This document shows positions 9,119-16,591 of a DNA stretch of 64,000 bases, one piece after another (the first letter of the stretch is position 1; every line of letters starts with the position of its first letter). The position numbers and the translations under genes are program-made. The notes beneath the pieces were generated by a model, which worked only from the letters and a program-made list of their open reading frames with translations, was not told the origin of the DNA and did not search any database. Origin of the DNA: DATNFP01 sp035606335 (lineage in GTDB: Bacteria; Bacteroidota; Bacteroidia; Chitinophagales; Chitinophagaceae); contig DATNFP010000076.1 of NCBI GenBank assembly GCA_035606335.1, positions 17,349 through 81,348 of the forward strand. The letters run 5' to 3'.

Positions 9119-10087
9119 TTACTTGTGCTGATTCTTTCGCTTTAATGCCTTTTCAGCGGCAGCAACTATATGCTCTTTTGTTAGTCCGTATTTTTCCAGC
9201 AGTTCCATGGGTTTGCCGCTTTCTCCAAATGTATCATTTACGGCAACATATTCATGCGGTACCGGGCAATGTTGTGCAGCTACATTAGCAACGCTATCTC
9301 CTAATCCTCCATTTTTCTGATGCTCTTCAGCAGTTACAACACATCCCGTTTTCCTTAGCGATTTAATAATCGCTTCTTCATCCAGCGGCTTAATCGTGTG
9401 TATATTGATTAACTCTACCGATACTCCACGTTCAGCTAATATTTTAGCGGCTTCTACTGCGGTCCATACCATATGGCCGCAAGCAATGATGGATATATCA
9501 GTTCCTTTAGCAAGCAGTTGTGCTTTGCCTATTTCAAATGTTTGATCTTCAGGAGTAAAATTTGGCCATTTCGGTCTGCCAAAACGCAGATATACCGGTC
9601 CTTGATAATCTGCAATAGCAATAGTTGCAGCCTTAGTTTGGTTAAAGTCGCAAGGCACTATCACTGTCATGCCAGGCAGCATTTTTATCATGCCGATATC
9701 TTCCAGCACCTGGTGTGTTGCACCATCTTCTCCAAGTGTTAGCCCAGCGTGAGATGCACATATTTTCACATTCTTTCCGCTATATGCTATCGACTGGCGT
9801 ATCTGGTCATACACACGCGAAGTAGAAAAGTTTGCAAATGTTGTGGTATATGGTATTTTCCCTCCAATAGTAAGACCTGCGGCTACTCCCATCATATTGG
9901 CCTCGGCAATACCGCACTGAATAAAGCGCTCAGGAAATTCCTTTATAAACTGGTTTAGTTTAAGCGATCCTGCAAGATCGGCCGTCAACGCTACAATATT
10001 AGGATTGCGCCTTGCGGCCTCTACAATACCCTCTCCAAATCCTGCGCGTGTTTCTTTTTCGTTTAGTGGCTTAATATTCTGTAACAT
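9119..10087 (-). CDS. Transketolase, C-terminal (pyrimidine-binding) subunit
   Basis: This 322-residue protein corresponds to the C-terminal half of transketolase or DXP-synthase-like enzymes: the pyrimidine-binding domain of thiamine diphosphate enzymes followed by the transketolase C domain. Motifs include RFIQCGIAEANMMGVAAG, with the Glu that activates the cofactor, and THQVLEDIGMI. The N-terminal ThDP-binding half, normally encoded just upstream, is absent; the upstream neighbour is the SUI1 gene. I chose ATG 10087 over a TTG three codons earlier because a -7 element covers the TTG. Confidence 0.9.
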   Translation of the reverse strand: MLQNIKPLNEKETRAGFGEGIVEAARRNPNIVALTADLAGSLKLNQFIKEFPERFIQCGIAEANMMGVAAGLTIGGKIPYTTTFANFSTSRVYDQIRQSIAYSGKNVKICASHAGLTLGEDGATHQVLEDIGMIKMLPGMTVIVPCDFNQTKAATIAIADYQGPVYLRFGRPKWPNFTPEDQTFEIGKAQLLAKGTDISIIACGHMVWTAVEAAKILAERGVSVELINIHTIKPLDEEAIIKSLRKTGCVVTAEEHQKNGGLGDSVANVAAQHCPVPHEYVAVNDTFGESGKPMELLEKYGLTKEHIVAAAEKALKRKNQHK

Positions 10088-10093
10088 CGGGTG

Positions 10094-10101
10094 CAAAAAT
10101 A
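10094..10101 (-). promoter_or_regulatory. -7 element of the transketolase subunit gene
   Basis: The minus strand reads TATTTTTG, matching TAnnTTTG, ending 6 bp before ATG 10087. This implies a leaderless or near-leaderless transcript and rules out the upstream TTG start. Confidence 0.5.
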
Positions 10102-10103
10102 AA

Positions 10104-10448
10104 TTATCCTTTGATTAATGTATAACCCCAGTCCCTCAGCCAACCAATAATTTTTTCTTTATAGTCTCCCTGTATCATTATCAGGCCATCTTTCACACTC
10201 CCTCCAGCACCACACTTGGTTTTTAACTGCTTACCAAGGGCTTCAAGGTCTTCTTCACTACCTGCAAAGCCATCTATAAGTGTCACAATTTTGCCTGCCC
10301 GCTGCTTTGTATCCAGCTTTATGCGTAGCTTTTGTTTATCTTTTGGTAACGTTACAGCATCGTTGCTTTCTCCCTCGTAGTCATTAAAATATTCTTTATT
10401 TGTAGAATATATAAGCCCATCTCCCCTCTCTCTATTTTTTTTAGACAT
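10104..10448 (-). CDS. SUI1/YciH-family translation initiation factor
   Basis: This 114-residue protein has a disordered, charged N-terminus beginning MSKKNRERGDGLIYSTN and a C-terminal SUI1 domain with RAGKIVTLIDGFAG, TKCGAGGSVKDGLIMIQGD and a final GY. This is the bacterial YciH/eIF1-like group, which may influence start-codon fidelity. I placed the start at ATG 10448, not 13 codons upstream at 10487, because the conserved family opening begins there. The gene ends a few bases before the promoter of the transketolase subunit. Confidence 0.9.
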   Translation of the reverse strand: MSKKNRERGDGLIYSTNKEYFNDYEGESNDAVTLPKDKQKLRIKLDTKQRAGKIVTLIDGFAGSEEDLEALGKQLKTKCGAGGSVKDGLIMIQGDYKEKIIGWLRDWGYTLIKG

Positions 10449-10562
10449 ACTAATTCCATTTAAAATGTAAAGTTGTATTTTTTTCAAATAACATCGTTTG
10501 AGCAGCTACAAAAAATTATCAGACAATTGCTCATAAAAAAAGCCTCTTTCTACAAAAAGCAT

Positions 10563-10570
10563 TACCTTTG
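10563..10570 (+). promoter_or_regulatory. -7 element of the tRNA-His gene
   Basis: TACCTTTG matches TAnnTTTG exactly, 14 bp before the first base of the tRNA, a spacing suitable for a short 5' leader. Confidence 0.5.
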
Positions 10571-10584
10571 CTTCCCGATTTCAT

Positions 10585-10663
10585 GGAGGTAGTAGCTCAG
10601 CTTGGTTAGAGCGTCAGATTGTGGCTCTGAAGGTCGTGGGTTCGACCCCCATCTATCTCCCCA
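10585..10663 (+). tRNA. tRNA-His (anticodon GTG)
   Basis: The cloverleaf folds fully. The extra G-1 at 10585 pairs with C73 at 10660, the hallmark of tRNA-His. The acceptor arms are GAGGTAG (10586-10592) and CTATCTC (10653-10659). The D arm is GCTC/GAGC, the anticodon stem TCAGA/TCTGA holds GTG at 10621-10623, and the T arm is GTGGG/CCCAT around TTCGACC. CCA is encoded at 10661-10663. A promoter element precedes it and a strong terminator follows. Confidence 0.97.
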
Positions 10664-10680
10664 AATTTTCTCCACATTAT

Positions 10681-10703
10681 AAGTGCCTTTCGGCACTTTT
10701 TTT
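10681..10703 (+). terminator. Rho-independent terminator after tRNA-His
   Basis: Perfect hairpin AAGTGCC-TTTC-GGCACTT followed by a T run, 18 bp past the tRNA. Confidence 0.9.
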
Positions 10704-10781
10704 ATATCTTACCCATCCTATTATTAAATACCTTTACAGATTAATAGTTTTTATTTGTTTTATTATTTTAAATTTTAAATC

Positions 10782-11219
10782 ATGAGCTTAGAAGTTACAG
10801 GCAAATTGCTCGTTAAGTACGATTCACAACAGGTAAATGACCGCTTTAGAAAACGCGAATTTGTTATTGAATTAGCAGAAGAAATTAATGGAAATGTGTA
10901 CACGAATTACGCTAAAATGCAATTAGTACAAAACAAATGTGATATTATAGACCGTTTTAATGAAGGTGATATGGTAAAAGTTTCTTTTAATATAAAAGGA
11001 AACAAATGGGAAAAAGATGGCAAAGTGAATTTTATTACCAATCTCGACGCATGGCGCATTGAAAGTGCAAATGGTGCTGCTCCTACTGGTAACATGAGCA
11101 ACGCACAACCCGCTGGGGCTTACAACAATGCTAACGGCGCAAATAAATCGTTTGGTAATAATACTGGTGGTAATTTCTATAATCCTTCTCCCGAAAATGT
11201 AGATGATCTCCCTTTTTAA
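10782..11219 (+). CDS. DUF3127 protein with SSB-like acidic C-terminal tail
   Basis: The 145-residue protein starts with a DUF3127 domain (residues 1-95), an OB-fold-like beta-rich module found in Bacteroidota; recognisable segments are LEVTGKLLVKYDSQQVNDRF and KREFVIEL. Residues 96-138 are a Gly/Asn/Ala-rich flexible linker, and the protein ends in NVDDLPF. The plan of OB-fold, disordered linker and acidic tip ending in DLPF copies single-stranded DNA-binding protein (SSB), whose tail DDDIPF recruits repair and replication proteins. A nucleic-acid role is inferred, not shown. A 34-bp gap separates it from the following lipoprotein gene. Confidence 0.85.
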   Translation: MSLEVTGKLLVKYDSQQVNDRFRKREFVIELAEEINGNVYTNYAKMQLVQNKCDIIDRFNEGDMVKVSFNIKGNKWEKDGKVNFITNLDAWRIESANGAAPTGNMSNAQPAGAYNNANGANKSFGNNTGGNFYNPSPENVDDLPF

Positions 11220-11253
11220 TATAAATTAAAACCCACAAACATATAGGCTTCTT

Positions 11254-12936
11254 ATGCGCAGGCATTCACTTTTCGTCACTATTATTTGTCTCGTGCTGAT
11301 CGTTTTCAGCTCTTGCAACCATCTCCCGGACCATGCTCGTTACATTCCTAAAGATGCTTCTATTGTAGTAGGCATCAATATGAAAGCTATTGAGAAAAAG
11401 GTAGCCTGGGATTCATTTGTTGGCAGTAAGCTTTTTGACAAGATCGAAAAGAATTCTCCCATAAAAAGCATTCTTGCTGATGCACAAAATTCAGGCATAT
11501 CCGACAACACACCTTATCTGTATATTAAATACGATAAGCGTTTTAGTGAAGGCGGAGAGATTACAGCGCTAATACCCCTTAGTGATGCTGGCAAATGGGA
11601 AGCCTACATGAAAAAAATATTCCCTAAGGCAACTATAAAACAGGTTTCAGGCCGCAAAGAAGCTATGCTGCCTTACAATATGTATGCTGGCTGGAACGAC
11701 AAGCTATTGATTGTTATCTATGGTCTTCCCAGTGCAAGCAATTATCAGTCTATGGCTATGGCTGCTATGGCAAATAATGCTACCGGGGGAGATTCGTCAT
11801 CTGCTGCAGCTCCACAAAGCAAGGGAATGGATGAAACTACCATGGCTGCGGAAATGGAAAACGCCTTTAGCGTAACCAGAGAAAACTCTCTTATTGAGAA
11901 TAAACGTTTTACCCAATTGGAAAGCGCTGGTCATGATATTACTTCATGGGTTAACTATGATGTATTACTTACAAGATACATGCAGCAAATGTCAGGGATG
12001 ACAGGTGGTGTTACACTGGCTAATACCCTGTGGAAAGATGCCGCCGCTGCTTCATACTGCGATTTCAAGGATGGCGCTATCAATGGCAATGTACGCTATT
12101 ATATGTCCGACGACCTTAAAGATATATGTAAAGAACTCGGCGCAACCAACGCTGATAAAGATATGATCAACAGGCTCCCGGTACAAAATCTCGACCTGCT
12201 GATGGCATGGCACCTTTCCCCAAAGGGACTTAAGGCATTGCTGGAAAAGATCGGCGTACTGGGCTTTGCAAATGTTGCACTTACCAGCCAGAATATGAAT
12301 GTAGACTCTATTCTGAATGCCTTCACGGGCGATATGGCAATAGCCGTTGACAATTTTGCGTTGAACAATCAATCACAACAACCCACTGACTCATTGGGAA
12401 TGACGAATTCCTTTAAGCCATCTCTCGATGCTATGTTTGTCATCAAGATCAATAAAAAAGAAAGCTTCAATAAGTTATTACAAATGTTGATTTCTTCAGG
12501 TGGCGGTGGTCTTACCCCGATGGGCAATAATACCTATATGGTGCCCATTACTTCCACAGATTCTATCTTCATTATGACTGACGATAACTATGCTATTGTT
12601 TCAAACAGGTCGGCAGTTGCTTCCAATTTCCTTAAAGGAGCTTACAAAGGCCAGAAATTACCGGCAGAAGCTGATATTTATGGTCATCCATCCGGCATGT
12701 TTATAGATGTTCAGCAGGTGGTAAGCACCATCAACCCAGGCATTGCCCATTCTGCACACGATTCAACCATGATAGCAGAAGGGAAAAAGCTGGTGAGCAG
12801 TATGGCAATGAGTGGAGGTGCGTTTAAGGATGGCGCTTTTGAATACAACATGTCGGTAAATTTTGTCGATAAAAAAGAAAATAGCTTACTGCAGATCCTG
12901 GATTTTGCGGTACGAATGAATACGGGGAACCAGTAG
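11254..12936 (+). CDS. DUF4836-family lipoprotein
   Basis: The protein has 560 residues, with a lipoprotein signal peptide (basic MRRH, hydrophobic stretch, lipobox FSSC with Cys at about residue 21) and then HARYIPKDASIVVGINMKAI, the opening seen in DUF4836 proteins of Bacteroidota. The rest is a long extracytoplasmic region containing a low-complexity, Met/Ala/Ser-rich segment at about residues 165-205. No enzymatic motif is visible. It is expected to be anchored to the inner or outer membrane. Function unknown. Confidence 0.8.
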   Translation: MRRHSLFVTIICLVLIVFSSCNHLPDHARYIPKDASIVVGINMKAIEKKVAWDSFVGSKLFDKIEKNSPIKSILADAQNSGISDNTPYLYIKYDKRFSEGGEITALIPLSDAGKWEAYMKKIFPKATIKQVSGRKEAMLPYNMYAGWNDKLLIVIYGLPSASNYQSMAMAAMANNATGGDSSSAAAPQSKGMDETTMAAEMENAFSVTRENSLIENKRFTQLESAGHDITSWVNYDVLLTRYMQQMSGMTGGVTLANTLWKDAAAASYCDFKDGAINGNVRYYMSDDLKDICKELGATNADKDMINRLPVQNLDLLMAWHLSPKGLKALLEKIGVLGFANVALTSQNMNVDSILNAFTGDMAIAVDNFALNNQSQQPTDSLGMTNSFKPSLDAMFVIKINKKESFNKLLQMLISSGGGGLTPMGNNTYMVPITSTDSIFIMTDDNYAIVSNRSAVASNFLKGAYKGQKLPAEADIYGHPSGMFIDVQQVVSTINPGIAHSAHDSTMIAEGKKLVSSMAMSGGAFKDGAFEYNMSVNFVDKKENSLLQILDFAVRMNTGNQ

Positions 12937-13084
12937 CAATTAACTAGGATTTTAGTATATTGTTTATCTTTAATATAGCCCGTTACAAACCTATTGCCGT
13001 TGTTGAACTGTCTATATTGTAGCATATTATCTGTGATTTTTTTGATTTCTTAACTTTTTTTGCAAACTTGTTAAAAATTTTTCG

Positions 13085-14119
13085 ATGAGGAAATTCCACC
13101 TGTTCTATAAACTGGCTATAGTTGTATCGCTGGTAATTGCTGTACAGGGCTGTACGAAAAAGAGCAACAATAATAACAACGTTGTTATAGAAACCCCGTA
13201 TGGGCTTTATTTTTCAGATACTGCTGGCGCTTTATTCAATACTAACGACGGTAGTACCGTTAAGCCACTTGTTTTTTTTCCAGATGGTTATCCATCAAGA
13301 GCTATAACTATTTCAGGCAATAACCTCATATGGGTAAAGAATAATGCTCATATCAGCACCAATGATGGTAGTAATTTTAATCCCACTTATCGTTTTGTTA
13401 ACCCCGCTTCTTTCGGACCCTCTACTATTTTAAGCTCTAAAGACGAAGGCCGCGTTTATCTCACCAGCACTCAATATAAAGGCGGTGTTGTCTATAGTGA
13501 TCAGAACGGGGCTCCAGGTACCTGGATAGTTGATTCTTTTGCAAAGGGTTTCTCCAATCCCGCCTTCATTACATCATTTACCGAGCTGGCTAATGATAGT
13601 GTAATAGGATACGACGCCCTCAATCACAGGATATTCTACAAAGCCGGCAAAAACAGGCCATGGGTAGAAAATATAATAAGCACCGGTTCAACTAAATTGC
13701 CAACTAACGGCTTCTTTTTCTTAACACATTTCAACAATACAATTGTTGCTCTTGATTTCTTAGGTATAAATGGCGCCTGGTATAGCAACGACCTTGGTGT
13801 TACCTGGGCTCAATATAAAGGGCTTCCTATTCGCTCATTGCGTTGTGGAAATGCACCTTTCGACCAGGTATTGCTTGTTGGCACCGATTCTTTGGGTATT
13901 TATATGCTTAATCCTTCTACCAATACCTTTACCTCTGCCAATGCGGGATTAAGCGTCAATCCAGTTGTGAACGGCATCGTAGGCAAAGAACAGATATATA
14001 AAACAGGTGGTACAGTACAATACATTTACATTGCTACTAACAAAGGGCTTTATCGCAGCCAGGACCTGGGTAATAACTGGGTGATGGTACAACCGGGCAA
14101 TTACGTAGATATTTATTAG
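13085..14119 (+). CDS. Lipoprotein with sialidase/BNR-like propeller repeats
   Basis: This 344-residue protein has a lipoprotein signal (lipobox VQGC, Cys at about residue 23) followed by a polar KKSNNNNN linker. The body carries BNR-type blades such as WYSNDLGVTWAQY and LYRSQDLGNNWVMV, an Asp-box-like pattern of S-x-D-x-G-x-x-W, consistent with a beta-propeller. No sialidase catalytic set is evident, so it is more likely a structural or ligand-binding surface lipoprotein. Its stop overlaps the stop of the convergent S4 gene by 4 bp. Confidence 0.72.
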   Translation: MRKFHLFYKLAIVVSLVIAVQGCTKKSNNNNNVVIETPYGLYFSDTAGALFNTNDGSTVKPLVFFPDGYPSRAITISGNNLIWVKNNAHISTNDGSNFNPTYRFVNPASFGPSTILSSKDEGRVYLTSTQYKGGVVYSDQNGAPGTWIVDSFAKGFSNPAFITSFTELANDSVIGYDALNHRIFYKAGKNRPWVENIISTGSTKLPTNGFFFLTHFNNTIVALDFLGINGAWYSNDLGVTWAQYKGLPIRSLRCGNAPFDQVLLVGTDSLGIYMLNPSTNTFTSANAGLSVNPVVNGIVGKEQIYKTGGTVQYIYIATNKGLYRSQDLGNNWVMVQPGNYVDIY

Positions 14120-14514
14120 TCTTCCTCTATATCAGGACCAAGTAATTCATTCAGGTCGCGCCGCTGTTTTTTAGTGGGGCGACCTGTGTTGCTTTGGCGC
14201 TTTCCCGTGTAGAAGCTGGTGCGCAGGCGCTGGTTTAGCAACTGGTCTTCTTCTGTTGTGAGGTCCACATAGTGTTTTACGGCTTCTTCATAGCCTGCCC
14301 TGTTGTGGAGCAGCCCGGTTACTTCTATGGTCCAGCGGCGATCGGGGGTTTTTATATCATACCTGTCGCCTATGGCTATTGTTTTTGCTGCTTTTACAGA
14401 TACACCGTTCAGCTTCACTTTGCCGTCCTCACAGGCTGCAGATGCCAGCGTGCGTGTCTTGAATATTCTAATGGCCCAGAGATATTTGTCCAGTCTCAGT
14501 TTCACATTATCCAT
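14116..14514 (-). CDS. S4-domain RNA-binding protein (Hsp15-like)
   Basis: This 132-residue protein opens with an S4 RNA-binding domain: RLDKYLWAIRIFKTRTLA, then CEDGKVKLNG. The C-terminal tail is basic (GRPTKKQRRDL). Size and layout match Hsp15/YrfH-type proteins, which bind stalled 50S subunits carrying peptidyl-tRNA. The ATG at 14514 begins the conserved MDNVKLRLDKYLW; an upstream ATG at 14544 would add ten unconserved hydrophobic residues. It overlaps the convergent lipoprotein gene by 4 bp. Confidence 0.87.
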   Translation of the reverse strand: MDNVKLRLDKYLWAIRIFKTRTLASAACEDGKVKLNGVSVKAAKTIAIGDRYDIKTPDRRWTIEVTGLLHNRAGYEEAVKHYVDLTTEEDQLLNQRLRTSFYTGKRQSNTGRPTKKQRRDLNELLGPDIEED

Positions 14515-14626
14515 ACTGTAAATTAAAAAAAGTAATGTCAACAAAATCTTAATACCTCCCCTAATATCAAAAATCTATATAGCAAATACTTTGGGTAGCG
14601 CAAAAACACTTTACTAATTTTACTCC

Positions 14627-15208
14627 ATGCACAATCTTGTCGTTTTCGCATCGGGCAGGGGGAGTAATGCCGCTGCCATCATTGAATATTTTAAACAAAA
14701 CGGTCTTGCCAAAATAGCTCTCATCGTTAGCAATAAAGCTGATGCGGGTGTGATAAACATAGCTGAAAATGAGCATATACCTTTTCTTATTGTGGACAAG
14801 CAATCGTTTCATGAAACGCTATTGCTGGACCAACTACAATCTTACAAGCCCTCATTTATAGTGCTGGCGGGCTTCCTGTGGAAGATACCGGATCATATCA
14901 TACAGACATTCCCTGATCGTATCATCAATATACATCCTGCCTTATTACCTAATTATGGAGGAAAAGGTATGTACGGGCATTATGTGCATCGCGCAGTGCT
15001 TGGCGCTAAGGATGCAGAATCGGGCATTACCATACATTACGTGAACGAAGTGTATGATAGCGCCAATATCATATTGCAGGCAAGATGCAAGGTGCATGAG
15101 GATGATACTGCAGATACACTTGCGGGGCGCATTCATAGTTTAGAACATTTTTATTATCCAAGGGCTATTGAGTTTTTGTTATCGAATAAGGATGCACAAA
15201 CAGAGTAA
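14627..15208 (+). CDS. purN: Phosphoribosylglycinamide formyltransferase (PurN)
   Basis: PurN transfers a formyl group from 10-formyl-THF to GAR in purine biosynthesis. The 193-residue protein has the phosphate-binding SGRGSN near the N-terminus and the catalytic set N101 and H103 in NIHPALLPNYGG with D144 in VNEVYDSANII. Length is normal. No other pur gene is close by. It is followed 10 bp later by a methyltransferase gene and is probably cotranscribed with it. Confidence 0.95.
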   Translation: MHNLVVFASGRGSNAAAIIEYFKQNGLAKIALIVSNKADAGVINIAENEHIPFLIVDKQSFHETLLLDQLQSYKPSFIVLAGFLWKIPDHIIQTFPDRIINIHPALLPNYGGKGMYGHYVHRAVLGAKDAESGITIHYVNEVYDSANIILQARCKVHEDDTADTLAGRIHSLEHFYYPRAIEFLLSNKDAQTE

Positions 15209-15218
15209 TATCTAATTT

Positions 15219-16007
15219 ATGGCGCATGGTACTGAATTTCAAGGTATAGCTGGGTTGTATAGCGACTACAGACCGTCTTATCCTGCTGCAATGATCGATG
15301 CTATAGCACGGTATACCGGCATTGATAATGATGCAAAGCAGAATGGCGCAGTGATCATAGACGTTGGTTCAGGTACAGGAATATCTACAAGGCTGCTCAG
15401 GGAAAGATTTGACGCCGCTGTTACTGTGCTGGGCCTGGAACCTAATGATGATATGTACACCACTGCTGTCAGCTTTCCAGGTAGCTACAAAAACCTTGCT
15501 TACCTGCATTGTGCTGCTGAAGATCTGCCATTTAAAGACAACACTGTTTCAGGCGTAATGGCGGCACAGGCAGTACAATGGTTCAACCGGCCGATGTTCT
15601 ATAAAGAAGTATCACGTGTGCTTAGGCCTAATGGCTTCTTTGCCCTATTGCAGAACAACCGTGATTGGGAGAGCGATGCTTTTCTTGCGGCTTATGAGGA
15701 GCTGCTTGAAAAATATAGCCCCGGCTACTCGAGACACTACAGGTCCTTTGATCTGCCACAGGAAATGAAAAGCATTAATGGCATGACAGCTTTTGAAACC
15801 CACAATGACAGCTGGAAAAGAACCATATCGAAAGATGATTTTTTAGGCTTTGCCATGTCTTCTACTAAGGTGCAGGCTGCAATGAAAAATGCAGGGGCGG
15901 AATATATCAAAGAACTTATTTTACAATTAATAAAAGAACAAACAGGAGACTCAAATACTTTTAAGATCGCTTATAAGACTGAGCTATTCCTGGTGAGGAA
16001 AATGTAG
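15219..16007 (+). CDS. Class I SAM-dependent methyltransferase
   Basis: This 262-residue protein has a Rossmann-type methyltransferase domain with motif I IIDVGSGTGISTRLL, motif II acidic end GLEPNDDM, and the ADDLPF-like loop CAAEDLPFKDNTV, followed by AAQAVQWFNRP. It resembles the UbiE/methyltransf_11 group of small-molecule or lipid methylases. Substrate unknown. It sits 10 bp after purN. The next 370 bp hold repeats and no gene. Confidence 0.85.
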   Translation: MAHGTEFQGIAGLYSDYRPSYPAAMIDAIARYTGIDNDAKQNGAVIIDVGSGTGISTRLLRERFDAAVTVLGLEPNDDMYTTAVSFPGSYKNLAYLHCAAEDLPFKDNTVSGVMAAQAVQWFNRPMFYKEVSRVLRPNGFFALLQNNRDWESDAFLAAYEELLEKYSPGYSRHYRSFDLPQEMKSINGMTAFETHNDSWKRTISKDDFLGFAMSSTKVQAAMKNAGAEYIKELILQLIKEQTGDSNTFKIAYKTELFLVRKM

Positions 16008-16120
16008 TGCACAATACAATAAAGTAATTTTTGTACACTCCAATTAACTCAATAATTACAATCCTGAATAAAGCTCATACTATATTTCCCTTTGCTCTCG
16101 CTGTTTCTTCGCACTCATAA

Positions 16121-16334
16121 TGTCATCCCAAACGAAGCCTTGTTTATCACACTTATGCATTGTCATCCTGAACGGAGCCTTGGCTTGTGCGATAGTCGCG
16201 CAGTGAAGGATCTCACTAATTGAGGGCAAAACTTAATATCAACGCAGCTCTCCTTTTCGTACTCAATATCAAATAAACGTTCTCCTTGAGTGGAGCCTTG
16301 GGCCTTGTGCAATAGCTGCGTAGTGAAGGATCTC
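16121..16334. repeat. Degenerate REP-like intergenic repeats (three copies)
   Basis: Three related units occupy the gap after the methyltransferase gene: a partial one at 16121-16144 (TGTCATCCCAAACGAAGCC), a full one at 16161-16214 (TGTCATCCTGAACGGAGC to GTGAAGGATCTC) and a diverged one at 16281-16334 ending in the same GTGAAGGATCTC. The ends ATCCT and AGGAT are complementary, and inside the full copy TGCG and CGCGCA flank ATAGT, so each unit can fold into a hairpin. Such palindromic repeats are common between genes in Bacteroidota. No transposase is present. Confidence 0.7.
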
Positions 16335-16383
16335 CTTAATCAAGGCATAGCAATGAAACAAAACGGTCATTATACTAACCGCA

Positions 16384-16560
16384 TTAAGAGTCTTTCTTAA
16401 ATTCTTTTATTTTTCTATAAATGATCAACAACCACATAATTCCCAAAAGAGCAACAACCACACCAAATAAAATATCAAAAACAAACTTTAATATCAATCC
16501 CCAAACGACTATAGCTATAGCTATACTAATTGCTGAGTTTACCTTAAGTCTAACTTTCAT
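16384..16560 (-). CDS. 58-residue membrane protein
   Basis: This is a small ORF from ATG 16560 to TAA 16384, encoding a basic N-terminus (MKVRLKVN), one long or two short hydrophobic stretches (about residues 10-47, including IAIAIVVWGLILKFVF and VVVALLGIMWLLIIY) and a highly charged end (RKIKEFKKDS). The positive-inside pattern suggests a small integral membrane protein. It begins 31 bp after the stop of the beta-helix membrane protein and is probably cotranscribed with it. I do not recognise a family. Confidence 0.6.
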   Translation of the reverse strand: MKVRLKVNSAISIAIAIVVWGLILKFVFDILFGVVVALLGIMWLLIIYRKIKEFKKDS

Positions 16561-16591
16561 TATTTAATTTGACAGTAATTTAAAAAGAAAT

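Noticed and set aside
10088..10096. TTG start for the transketolase subunit
   Set aside because: It overlaps the -7 element; ATG 10087 gives the normal family length.
16121..16334. CRISPR array
   Set aside because: Units are imperfect, irregularly spaced and palindromic at the ends, with no cas genes.
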